In this document: piece after piece, positions 1-8,600 of the stretch | Numbering within the stretch: position 1 is the stretch's first letter | How the letters are laid out: each line of letters begins with the position of its first letter | NCBI RefSeq assembly: GCF_040448675.1 | Contig: NZ_CP159289.1 | Coordinates: 3,889,001-3,953,000 of the forward strand | Length of the DNA stretch: 64,000 bases | Origin: Dyadobacter sp. 676 | GTDB taxonomy: Bacteria; Bacteroidota; Bacteroidia; Cytophagales; Spirosomataceae | Direction of reading: 5' to 3' | Notes under the pieces: model-generated | What the model was told of the DNA's origin: nothing | What the model saw: only the letters and a program-made list of their open reading frames with translations | Database searches by the model: none | Made by a program: the position numbers and the translations under genes

Positions 1-422
1 ATAACATGGAGCAGGACCCGTTGCTGGGTAGCGAGCTGAACAGACGCAGATTGGGCGATGCCGTGGTGGAGGTGATGGAAGCCAAAGGATATAAGCTGGA
101 CACCAAGAACCCTGAAATCGTCGTGCGTTTTATGACCGACGTGAAGGATCGTCAGCAAATCCGTTCCAACAATATGTACTCCCCTTACATGTGGTGGTAT
201 GGCGGTGCGAACAACATCTCGACCTACAACTACCAGGAAAGCCGCTTTATTCTTAACATCTATCAGAAATCGACTGAGAGGATGATCTGGCAGGGATGGG
301 CATCCGGAAAAGTGAAAGCACCGACCAAGAAGGAAGATGCGAATGCGATGGTCCGCAACACCATGGCCGATATCCTGAGATCGTTTCCCGAGGCGACTGC
401 CGATACTTACAGCAGGAAGTAA
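1..422 (+). CDS. DUF4136 domain-containing protein, 3' part only
   Basis: The reading frame is open from the first bases of the window, so the real start lies outside and only about the last 138 residues are visible. The visible part runs from a segment predicting GYKLDTKNPEIVVRFM to a tail with MIWQGWASGKV and a run of helix-like residues, which is the layout of DUF4136 lipoproteins (an 'aged' residue pattern in which a PD/PEIVV strand is followed by an IWQG/WxG strand). The family is widespread in Bacteroidota, usually as a lipoprotein, and its function is unknown. The signal peptide and lipobox would be upstream and cannot be checked. A strong terminator follows 28 bases after the stop. 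Confidence 0.75.
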   Translation, partial: NMEQDPLLGSELNRRRLGDAVVEVMEAKGYKLDTKNPEIVVRFMTDVKDRQQIRSNNMYSPYMWWYGGANNISTYNYQESRFILNIYQKSTERMIWQGWASGKVKAPTKKEDANAMVRNTMADILRSFPEATADTYSRK

Positions 423-450
423 TTTTAAGGGACGAGCAGTAATTCACAAC

Positions 451-480
451 AAAAATGCCGGGCTTACGTCCGGCATTTTT
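451..480. terminator. bidirectional intrinsic terminator between convergent genes
   Basis: An 11-base perfect stem (AAAAATGCCGG pairing with CCGGCATTTTT) encloses an 8-base loop. It carries A-runs on one side and T-runs on the other, so it can end transcription from the DUF4136 gene on the plus strand and from the efflux operon on the minus strand. Confidence 0.85.
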
Positions 481-502
481 CATCTCGGATTGTTGCTGCC
501 AA

Positions 503-1636
503 CTACAAATCCTGCCCGTTGCGATATTCCTCCGACGCTTTCTTCACCACCGCGTCCCCGTCGTGCAGATCACCGAATACCTCAACCAAAGTATCGACCA
601 CGATGCCACGCTTCACAGGGACCCATTCCGCTTTTTTGGCTTTATCACGGATTACGAATACCTGCTCGCTGGAATTGACAACGGCAGTAACCGGTACGAA
701 TAAAGTGTTGGCCGTGCGCTCGGTATTGAGCTGCACCTGGGCGTACATGCCGGCTTTCAACTCATTTGAGCGGTTATTAACGTCGAATTCGGTCATCATC
801 GAACGGTTTTCTTCGGACAATGTCCGGGAGCTGCGGGCGTAAACAGCTTTGTAAACTTTTTCAGGACTGGCGGAAACCGTGAAGCTGACCTCGCCTTTGT
901 CCGGTATGGCGCTGGACATATTTTCGGGAATGGCGAGCGTCAGGCGAAGCCTGGTGTTGTCTTCCAGTATAAATAATGGTTTGGCGCCGCCTTCTCCGGG
1001 CCCTACGAGCGCACCGGGACTGATATTTCTTTCCGTAATGATACCGTCGAATGGCGCAGTTACGGTAAGGTAACGCGATAATTCGGTCTTGGTTTCCATG
1101 AATGACCTGGCCGCCTGCACATTGCCCTTGGCGACCGACATCGCCGCGCTATCTGCCGCAGCGCGTGCTTTGGCGAGGTCGAGCTCGTGGAGGGAAACGG
1201 CGCCTTCGGTGCGGTTTGTCTTTTGCAGGCGATTGTATGTCAATGCACTTGCCTGGTAGCGGGTGGTAATTTCGTGTAATGCGGCCTCGGCAGCGATAAG
1301 CTGCGCTTTGGCCTGGCTTAGTTCGGAGATGATTTCGGGTGCTTCCAGTACTGCCAGCACCTGGCCTTTCCTGACGATCGTACCACGGTCGACATTCACC
1401 GTTTTAACAAACCCCTTCACCTTCGGATGAATGCTTACCTTGTTCCAGGGCTTCAACTCGCCGGGCAATGCGATCTGCTTGGCCGGTTTCATACTTTTGA
1501 CGAATGCCAATTCCACAACAGGTTCTTTAACCGGAGCCTTTACTTCGTGGCTTTCGCTCGTCTCGGCCGTACTGCTGCACGCGCTTATGCCCGCAGCGAC
1601 GGTAATCAGTATCAAAATGGATTTCAGGGTATTCAT
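503..1636 (-). CDS. RND efflux periplasmic adaptor (membrane fusion lipoprotein)
   Basis: This is a 377-residue HlyD/AcrA-type adaptor that would link the RND permease to the outer membrane channel. The start is an internal Met ([20 protein letters not shown]) that opens a lipoprotein signal peptide with lipobox GISAC, so the mature protein should be anchored by an N-terminal lipid. It is followed by a biotinyl-lipoyl-like half (PKVKGFVKTVNVDRGTIVRK), a helical hairpin of about 70 residues, the second lipoyl half (APFDGIITERNISPGALV) and a beta-barrel/membrane-proximal region. As assembled it is in the same open frame as the permease upstream, with no stop between them; a one-base change in a nearby T/A run would give a normal ATGA stop-start overlap. 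I treat the two as separate proteins. It is the last gene of the outer membrane factor-permease-adaptor operon. Confidence 0.85.
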   Translation of the reverse strand: MNTLKSILILITVAAGISACSSTAETSESHEVKAPVKEPVVELAFVKSMKPAKQIALPGELKPWNKVSIHPKVKGFVKTVNVDRGTIVRKGQVLAVLEAPEIISELSQAKAQLIAAEAALHEITTRYQASALTYNRLQKTNRTEGAVSLHELDLAKARAAADSAAMSVAKGNVQAARSFMETKTELSRYLTVTAPFDGIITERNISPGALVGPGEGGAKPLFILEDNTRLRLTLAIPENMSSAIPDKGEVSFTVSASPEKVYKAVYARSSRTLSEENRSMMTEFDVNNRSNELKAGMYAQVQLNTERTANTLFVPVTAVVNSSEQVFVIRDKAKKAEWVPVKRGIVVDTLVEVFGDLHDGDAVVKKASEEYRNGQDL

Positions 1637-4600
1637 AGAAACGGATGTTTGGAGTTTTTTACGGAAAAAATTGCTTTCGGGATCTTCGGGATCGAGGGAT
1701 ACCGAATTGATGGACGCTTTGCGCTGTACGAGGGTAAAAACGGCCGGCAGAATCAGCAGCGAGGCTAATGTGGATGCAATGAGCCCGCCGATAACAGCCT
1801 GGCCGAGCGGTGCGATCTGGTCGCCGCCTTCGCCAAGGCCCGAGGCCATTGGTACCATACCGGCGATCATCGCGATACTCGTCATTAGGATAGGCCGGAT
1901 CCGGCTTCCGGCCGCGAGCGTTACGGCTTTACCGGCATCCCGCAATTTCAGGCGCAGGTTCTCCGCATTGGTTACCATCAGGATCGCATTCGCCACGGAT
2001 ACCCCGACGGACATGATCAGACCCATATAAGATTGCAGGTTCAACGTCGCGCCGGTCAGCAATAGCAAGCCGATCGAACCTACCACCACCGCGGGAATGG
2101 TAGAAAGTACCACCAGCGACAATTTGAAAGATTGGTAAGTAGCGGCCAGCAGCAGGAACATGATCACGACGGCGATCAGCAGGCCCGTCTGCAAGCTGCT
2201 CAACGTCTCGGTCAGCAGGTCGGTTTGGCCTTTCAGTTCTACAATTACCCCACGTGGCGGCTCGCCCGCATTCTTGATGGCCTTACGGACGGCGGTAGTG
2301 GCGGCGCCGAGGTCTTTTTTGTGAATGTTGGCGGTGACAGTCACGAGGCGGTTAGGACCGGCGCGGTCGTATTCGCCCGGGGCGGTTTTTTCGGAGAATG
2401 TGGCCACATCGGCGAGCAGCGGATTGCTGACGCCGGTTTTCAACGGAATGGTACCGATGTCTTCCACGGAGGTCATCTGATATTCGGGGATCTGAACCTG
2501 CACCTGGTATGCGAGCCCTTTCGCATCGTCGAGCCATAGGTTTTTATCCGTAAAACGGCTGGAAGAAGTCGCGGCGACCATCGACCGTGCCACTTGCGTG
2601 GAGGTGATTCCCAGTTGTCCGGCCCTTTCGCGGTCTATTTTTACGTCGAGAATGGGGTATTCCAATGGTTGTGCGATCTGCACGTCGCGCAGGAAGGAAA
2701 TTTGCTGCATTTCTTTCTGAATTTTACGAGCGAACCTTCCAGCTTCTTCCACATCTTTGGCGGCCACGCTTACTTCGATCGGAGTCGAGGCCCCCTGGCT
2801 CATGATTTTGTCGACCAGCTCGATGGGTTCGAAAGAAATGGCCAGATTGGGAATTTCCCTGCCGATTCTCGCCCGTAGTTTTTCTTTCAGCGCATCCATT
2901 CTGACAGGATAGTCCTCTTTTAGCGAAACCTGCAAAACCGCCTCGTGCGGGCCGCTGTTGAATACGAAAATGTTCGAAGTACCGTAACTGGAAGGTACGG
3001 TGCCCACGTAAGCCGAGGATATTTCGACATTTTCTTTTCCGACTTCGGATTTAATCAGCTCCAATACTTTCAATGTAGCTTCTTCCGTGCGCTCCACGCG
3101 TGTGCCGTCAGGAGCGCGCATCCGCATCTGGAACTGGTGACTGTTGGCCTTGGGTAGAATGTCCGTTCCGATGAGGAAGAACCCGCCGACGATCAATGCG
3201 ATGGTGCCTGTCAGGTAAACAGGCACGACGAGGCGCTTGCTCATGATGCCGTTCAATACCCGCAGGTATTTCAGTTTGAATTTTTCGAAACCGGTCGGAG
3301 GTAGCGACGGATGGGCGCCCTCCTCGATCACGTCGTCGATTTCCCGGTTATCGAGTGCAAGGGTAGGGGCTTCGTGGTGCGGATGGTCTTTCAGAAGCCA
3401 GTTGGAAAGCACAGGTACCAATGTCTGCGAAAGTAGGAACGAAGCGATCATCGCAAAGCCTACGGCCAGCGATAGCGGCAGGAACATCGATCTTGGAATA
3501 CCATTCATCACAAACGACGGGGCAAATACGGCCAGGATCGCGAGCAAAATCAGGAACTCGGGAAATGCGATTTCCTTACAAGCGTCCCAGATAGCCTGTT
3601 CCTTCGGTTTACCCATTTCCTGATGCTGGTGAATGTTTTCGATCGTTACGGTAGCCTGGTCGACAAGCACGCCGATAGCCAATGCCAGCCCGCTCAGTGT
3701 CATAATATTGATGGTTTGTCCGAATAAATTCATCAATATGACCGCCGAGAGGATGGAAATAGGAATGGTGACGATCACAATGATCACGCTCCGCCAGTCT
3801 TTCAGGAAGAGCAGCACCATCAAACCGGTTAGCAACGCTCCGAGAATACCCTCCGTAATGAGGCTTTTCAACGAGTTGGTCACATACACCGACTGGTCGA
3901 ATTCGTAGGAAATCTTCACGTCTTCCGGCACGGCATTTCTGAGTTGCGGCAATGCGGCGCGGATGTTGTTTACGACATCGAGCGTGGAAGCGTCCGATTT
4001 TTTAACCACCGGGATATAAACCGCACGGCGTCCATTGATCAGCGCATAACTCACCGTCACGTCGGCCCCGTCTTCTACCACGCCTACATCGCGGATGAAC
4101 ACCGTAGGGCCGGCACCGACACGGATCGGAATATTCAGAAAGTCTTCCGGCTTCTTGATGAGCGAGTTGACGGGCGTCATCAAAGTCTTATCGCCTACCC
4201 GGATGTTACCGGCCGGTGAAGGCTGGTTATTTGCGATGATCGATTTGATCACTTCCTCGGGAGTCAGATGATAGCTCCTGATCCGGCTCCGGGTCGACCC
4301 GCACGACGATCGTGCGCTGGTTACCACCGAATGGCGGGGGGCTCGATACCCCCCTCGATGCGGCTGAACATCGGACGCACCCGCGAAGAGGCAAAATCCT
4401 GGATTTCATTCAGCGATCGCGAGGCGCTTTCGAATACCATCTGGCCGATAGGCACCGAGCTGGCGTCGAAACGGACTACCTGTGGAGGCACGGTACCTTC
4501 GGGCATATAGGCCTTGGCGCGGGAGACGTTGTTGGCGACCTCCGCTGCCGCCTGCGCCATATCGGTGCCGGGATAGAACGAAAGTTTGATCAGCGACAAA

Positions 4601-4863
4601 CCCTGGATCGTTTTGACGTCCACGTCGCGAATACCCGATACGTACAGAAAGTGGTCCTGGTAACGGGTGGCAATGAAGCCGTCCATCTGGTCGGGGGCCA
4701 TACCTCCGTAAGGCTGCACCACGTAAATGGTCGGTAAATCGAGGTTCGGGAAAATGTCGACGGGGATACTCCTTATCGACAGAACCGAGAAAAAGAGGAT
4801 GCCGATCACGACTACCACGATGGAAACGGGCTGTCGGAGGGCAGTTCTGATGAGTTGATACAT
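1633..4863 (-). CDS. RND efflux transporter permease subunit, frameshifted as assembled
   Basis: This is an inner membrane proton-driven RND pump of about 1075 residues, the usual family length. The first 170 residues, from [20 protein letters not shown] through the porter subdomain, are in one frame. The segment [19 protein letters not shown] is in a second frame, and the rest, from [14 protein letters not shown] to the C-terminal transmembrane helices, is in a third. The first break is an extra G in a G run at 4349-4354 (minus sense). The second is one extra base near 4288-4296. The two breaks sit about 60 bases apart and both are +1. The TM4 relay motif reads [15 protein letters not shown], with one Asp where AcrB has an Asp-Asp pair; this is the single-Asp style of HME-like and many Bacteroidota RND pumps. 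Substrate is unknown. The gene lies between the outer membrane factor and the adaptor. Confidence 0.85.
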
Positions 4864-4880
4864 AATGTTCGGATTTGTTT

Positions 4881-4910
4881 TGTCATGCTTCGACTGCGCT
4901 CAGCATGGCA
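4881..4910. repeat. short hairpin-forming repeat-like element between efflux genes
   Basis: The 56-base gap between the outer membrane factor and the permease holds CATGCT and AGCATG arms around TTCGACTGCGCTC. From memory this TTCGACTGCGCTCAGCATG sequence type recurs as an intergenic repeat in several Bacteroidota genomes; I cannot check copy number, and only one copy is evident here. Confidence 0.35.
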
Positions 4911-4919
4911 GTTTGCGTA

Positions 4920-6380
4920 TCACTGGGTTACTTGATTTAAGAACATGCTTAGATCACCGGCGGCGGCGGCTTTCAGCAGGAGCGAGCGCCACGCGTTGCC
5001 GTTGGTTACGAATTTGTCGACCTCGGCGCGGTTTAATGCGTTCACGCTTTGTGCCAGTGTGAAAAGGTCGGTCATGCCGCTCTGGTAGCGTGCTTCGGCC
5101 TGGTTGAATGCCCGTTGCGCGGCCGCGAGCTGCACGGGCGTGAGGCGTGCCTGTGCGAGCGAAAGCTGGAACTGCATTTCCGATTCACGCGCCTGGCGGT
5201 CGAGCTGGAGTTGTTGTGTACGGTATAGTGATTTGAAACGCTCGACCTGGAATTGCTCCGCCCGGTAATCGTTTCTCGCCCTGAAGATTCCGGTCAGATT
5301 CCAGCGGGTAGAAACGCCGAATAAATAATTGTAAACCTGGTATTTGACCCCGCTACCGAAGTCGGTGCGGAAGGAATCGTCTTTGTTCGAAACGCCCGAG
5401 CCGCGTCCCCATCCCGCCCCTACCAGCGAAATGGACGGCAGGTACGACCGTTTCACGGCCATACTGCGGGCCAGCGAAGCGTCGATTTGTGCCTGCGAGA
5501 ATTTCAATGCCGGGTTTTTAAGGAATGAGGCTGTTTCGCCGGGTGAGGCGGGCAATTGGGAATAGAAACCCATCGTATCCACCTGAATGCTGTCGCGCAA
5601 TTCGCCGGTCAGTTCCGAGAAACGCAGGCGCTGTGCCTTTTCGGCGCGCTGACTTTCCAGTAAAAGCAATTGTGCTTTGGCATATTCCGCCGCGGCAAGG
5701 GAGCTGTCGACGCCGGGCCGCATGCCGGAACTCACGGCGGCGTCCGTCACACGTTTGAAAACGGTAGCTCTTTCAAGGTTCTGTCGCTGCGCGTCGACGA
5801 GTTTTTGATTAATTAACAATAACAGGTAAGCATCGATAATCTTGACCTGATGCTGAAACAGTTCATTTTCATAATCGGCCTGGCTGCGGGCCAAATCTGC
5901 CCGGGCGGCATTGACGTGGGCATTTACCTTCCCGAAATTGAAAACCTTCCAGTCCACCATGGCCGTCGTGAAGCTGCCAAACGTGCCGGTGTAGTGGTTT
6001 TCGGGGCGGATACCGCCGGACGGTGACAATGCGCTGCCCTCGTTGGGCAGGAATGCGCCGGCTACGCTGTTACTTGTGCCGTAGGTATACTGGTCCTGCA
6101 CGATAAACGCGGGCAGATAGTCGGTTTTGACGGATTTGATACGGTTTTCGGCGCTGCGGATTTCGGCCAGTTTGGCTTTAAGAAAAGGGAAGTTGCCTTT
6201 CCCCTGTTCGAGCGCCTCGTGCAGCCTGATCTGCTGTGCGTGCACGGGAATGTACGCGAGCGCGAGCATCAATAGCGCAGGCCATGTTTTTTTAAAGAGC
6301 CGGTGTGTGAAACTTTCCGGTGAATGCGCATTTCCCGGCGGAAACTGACTGGGAACGGGGTGATACTGGGAGTGCTTCAT
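4920..6380 (-). CDS. TolC-family outer membrane efflux protein
   Basis: The 486-residue protein has an extended N-terminus (about 30 residues), a signal peptide core (WPALLMLALAYIPVHAQQ), and then the two long coiled-coil halves typical of outer membrane factors. The repeats include ENRIKSVKTDYLPAFIVQDQ in the first half and DASLARSMAVKRSYLPSISL in the second, which is the internal duplication expected of TolC proteins. It forms the trimeric outer membrane channel for the RND pump encoded directly downstream on the same strand, 56 bases away. An in-frame Met nearer the hydrophobic core is not obvious, so the long start is kept. It is divergent from the two-component system, which probably regulates it. 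Confidence 0.88.
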   Translation of the reverse strand: MKHSQYHPVPSQFPPGNAHSPESFTHRLFKKTWPALLMLALAYIPVHAQQIRLHEALEQGKGNFPFLKAKLAEIRSAENRIKSVKTDYLPAFIVQDQYTYGTSNSVAGAFLPNEGSALSPSGGIRPENHYTGTFGSFTTAMVDWKVFNFGKVNAHVNAARADLARSQADYENELFQHQVKIIDAYLLLLINQKLVDAQRQNLERATVFKRVTDAAVSSGMRPGVDSSLAAAEYAKAQLLLLESQRAEKAQRLRFSELTGELRDSIQVDTMGFYSQLPASPGETASFLKNPALKFSQAQIDASLARSMAVKRSYLPSISLVGAGWGRGSGVSNKDDSFRTDFGSGVKYQVYNYLFGVSTRWNLTGIFRARNDYRAEQFQVERFKSLYRTQQLQLDRQARESEMQFQLSLAQARLTPVQLAAAQRAFNQAEARYQSGMTDLFTLAQSVNALNRAEVDKFVTNGNAWRSLLLKAAAAGDLSMFLNQVTQ

Positions 6381-6423
6381 AATTCGGGTTAAAGTGATTT
6401 TTAGCCGAAATTAGAGCCCAATT

Positions 6424-6497
6424 CTGGAAACATTTGGGAAACAGAACCGTGCAAAGGACTGTTTACTACTTGTTTATCCCTTCCAAAATGTTTCCAG
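6424..6497. promoter_or_regulatory. inverted repeat in the divergent efflux / two-component promoter region
   Basis: CTGGAAACATTT at 6424-6435 is the exact reverse complement of AAATGTTTCCAG at 6486-6497, with 50 bases between the arms. The pair sits between the outer membrane factor gene and the response regulator gene. Paired sites of this kind are typical for OmpR-type regulators, so they may be the binding sites of the neighbouring regulator; that is inference. Confidence 0.5.
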
Positions 6498-6507
6498 ATT
6501 CGAACCG

Positions 6508-6515
6508 TATTTTTG
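6508..6515 (+). promoter_or_regulatory. candidate Bacteroidota -7 element for the response regulator
   Basis: TATTTTTG matches the TAnnTTTG -7 consensus of the Bacteroidota primary sigma factor and lies 21 bases upstream of the regulator start. No convincing -33 TTTG is found at the usual distance; the right arm of the inverted repeat occupies that place, as would suit an activated promoter. Confidence 0.4.
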
Positions 6516-6536
6516 TAAGGTATCTTTGAAAGCGGA

Positions 6537-7215
6537 ATGAAAATATTAGTTGTAGAGGACGAAAAGGGACTTGCCGAAAGCATTACGGATTATCTCGCGC
6601 GCGAAGGGTTCATTTGCGAAGTGGCTAATACGTTCTGGCAGGCGGACGAGAAGATCAGCCTGTACCAATACGATTGCACCATTGTGGACCTTACGCTGCC
6701 GGACGGCGATGGCTTTGACATCATCCAGACGCTGAAAAAAATAGCGGCTGCCACCGGTATTATCATTATATCGGCCCGTAATACGTTGGAGGACAAGCTG
6801 AAAGGGCTTGAAATCGGTTCCGATGATTATATGACCAAGCCCTTCCACCTTTCGGAGCTGAATGCGCGGGTGAAATCGCTGATCCGGCGAAGGAACTTCG
6901 GGGGGAAACAACGATATGGTCTGGAAGGAGATCAGGGTTAATTTGCCGGCGCGGAAGGTTTTCATCAGGGATGCCGAAACGATGCTGTCCCGGAAGGAAT
7001 ATGACCTGCTGCTCTATTTTCTTTCAAATATCGACGTCGCATTAACCAAGGAATCCATCGCCGAGCATCTTTGGGGCGACAATATGGATTCTGCCGATTC
7101 GCTGGATATGGTGTATTCGCATATCAAGAACCTGCGCCGCAAAATCGTGGAAAAAGGCGGAAAAGACTATATTCAATCGATTTACGGGATAGGCTATAAA
7201 TTCACCGCACCTTGA
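6537..7215 (+). CDS. OmpR-family response regulator, frameshifted as assembled
   Basis: The receiver domain covers residues 1-120 with acidic pocket E7-D8, phosphoacceptor D51 (TIVDLTLPDGDGF) and the conserved lysine K101 (DDYMTKPFH). The C-terminal winged-helix DNA-binding domain (RKEYDLLLYFL, DMVYSHIKNLRRKI, IYGIGYKF) is in another frame. The switch is in the interdomain linker at a run of six G at 6900-6905; with five G the sequence reads continuously as RRRNFGGNNDMVWKEIRV, giving a normal protein of about 226 residues. It overlaps the kinase gene start, so the pair is translationally coupled. It is divergent from the RND efflux operon, the likely target. Confidence 0.88.
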
Positions 7216-8471
7216 AACTCCTCGAAAAAGCCAGCCGCATTTACCTGATGGCCTCGCTGCTGATTTACGCAGCCGTCGGGATCGCCTTTTTCTGGATCAT
7301 CAAATCGATGATCTACGACGAGGTGGAAAGCAGGTTGATGGTTGAAAAGCAGGACTTCGAAACGTACATCCGCAGTAACGATACCTGGACCAGCAATTCT
7401 TATTTTGTCGAAAACAAGATCGAAGTGGTGCCGGTGTACGGCAAGTTCAAAAACGAGGTCGTATTCACCGACACGCTTATCAGCAACCGATACGACGGGA
7501 CCGCCGACCCGTTCCGGCAGCTTACCTTTTACACTTTAATCGGCGGCTCGCCCTACCGGGTCAGTATCCGGAAGTCGATGATCGAGTCGTATAAGCTGAT
7601 CGAGGCTATTTCTGTGGCTATGATTGCATTCCTGGCATTGCTGCTGGTAAGTACGTTTCTTTTTCACCGCGTGCTGTCGGGCAAGCTCTGGAAACCGTTT
7701 TACGATTCCCTTGCCAGGATCAAGGATTTCGACTGGACCAAAAACAAGCCGCTGGAAACCGTACGGAGCGAAATTACGGAGTTCAACGAGCTGGGGGATG
7801 TAATGGAAAAAATGGCTTCGAAAATGCAGCACGATTACCGGAGCCTGCGGGAGTTTACCGAAAATGCCTCTCATGAAATACAGACGCCGCTTGCACTGAT
7901 CAATGCAAGAGTGGAGCAGTTCATTCAGTCGAAAGACCTCGGTGAGGACCATACCTACTGGATCGAGGAGATTTATCATGCCGCCCGGAGAATGTCCCGG
8001 CTTAACCAGGGATTATTGTTATTGGCCAAGATTGAAAACCAGCAGTTCACCGGGCAGGAGGATCTCGATCTTTGGGAACTTGCGCTGAACAAACTGAAAG
8101 ATTTCGAGGATATTCTGCAGCACAAGGATATCCTGCTGACGGTACAATCGACCGGGAGTTTCAGAAAGGTAATGTCGCCGGCATTGGCCGAAATTTTATT
8201 GACCAACCTGATCAACAATGCAATCAGGCATAATTATCCCGGCGGGAAACTGCTGCTGGAATCGGGAACCGATTATCTGCTTGTGAGCAATACAGGGAAT
8301 CCGCTGAAAAGCGACCCGGAGCGGCTGTTTGAGCGGTTCAAGAAGGAATCGGCGGGGGCTGAATCGCTCGGGCTGGGGCTGGCTATCGTGAAGCAGATCT
8401 GTGACAGTTGTGATTTACGGATCTCGTACAGGTACGAGGAACCCATACATTCGATCAAAATTACGGGGTAG
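7212..8471 (+). CDS. sensor histidine kinase
   Basis: This is a 419-residue membrane kinase starting at a TTG that overlaps the regulator stop (TTGA). It has a transmembrane helix at about residues 10-32, a periplasmic sensor region of about 100 residues, a second helix at about 131-155, a linker, a dimerisation domain with H-box ENASHEIQTPL (His near 220), an N-box NLINNAIRHN (about 332) and a G-box GLGLAIVKQ (about 388). The order and size fit the class I HisKA/HATPase_c kinases that pair with OmpR regulators. The ligand is unknown; the neighbouring efflux operon suggests that it senses envelope stress or a toxic compound. Confidence 0.9.
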   Translation: MKLLEKASRIYLMASLLIYAAVGIAFFWIIKSMIYDEVESRLMVEKQDFETYIRSNDTWTSNSYFVENKIEVVPVYGKFKNEVVFTDTLISNRYDGTADPFRQLTFYTLIGGSPYRVSIRKSMIESYKLIEAISVAMIAFLALLLVSTFLFHRVLSGKLWKPFYDSLARIKDFDWTKNKPLETVRSEITEFNELGDVMEKMASKMQHDYRSLREFTENASHEIQTPLALINARVEQFIQSKDLGEDHTYWIEEIYHAARRMSRLNQGLLLLAKIENQQFTGQEDLDLWELALNKLKDFEDILQHKDILLTVQSTGSFRKVMSPALAEILLTNLINNAIRHNYPGGKLLLESGTDYLLVSNTGNPLKSDPERLFERFKKESAGAESLGLGLAIVKQICDSCDLRISYRYEEPIHSIKITG

Positions 8472-8504
8472 CGCGAAGTTTTCGCTTCGGAAGTTCTGCC
8501 GAGG

Positions 8505-8548
8505 CCTCCGGCCGGCTTGCGCGATGGCGCATTCCGACACGGCCGGAG
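8505..8548. other. imperfect inverted repeat in the convergent gap
   Basis: The 129-base gap between the kinase gene and the next minus-strand gene holds CTCCGGCCG and its reverse complement CGGCCGGAG, about 25 bases apart. It may act as a weak transcription end, but there is no T-run, so it is not called a terminator. Confidence 0.3.
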
Positions 8549-8600
8549 ACCCGCGTGAGGCAGAGTCTTCGGCCATGCCCCTGTGAGCCTCGTGCCGGGA

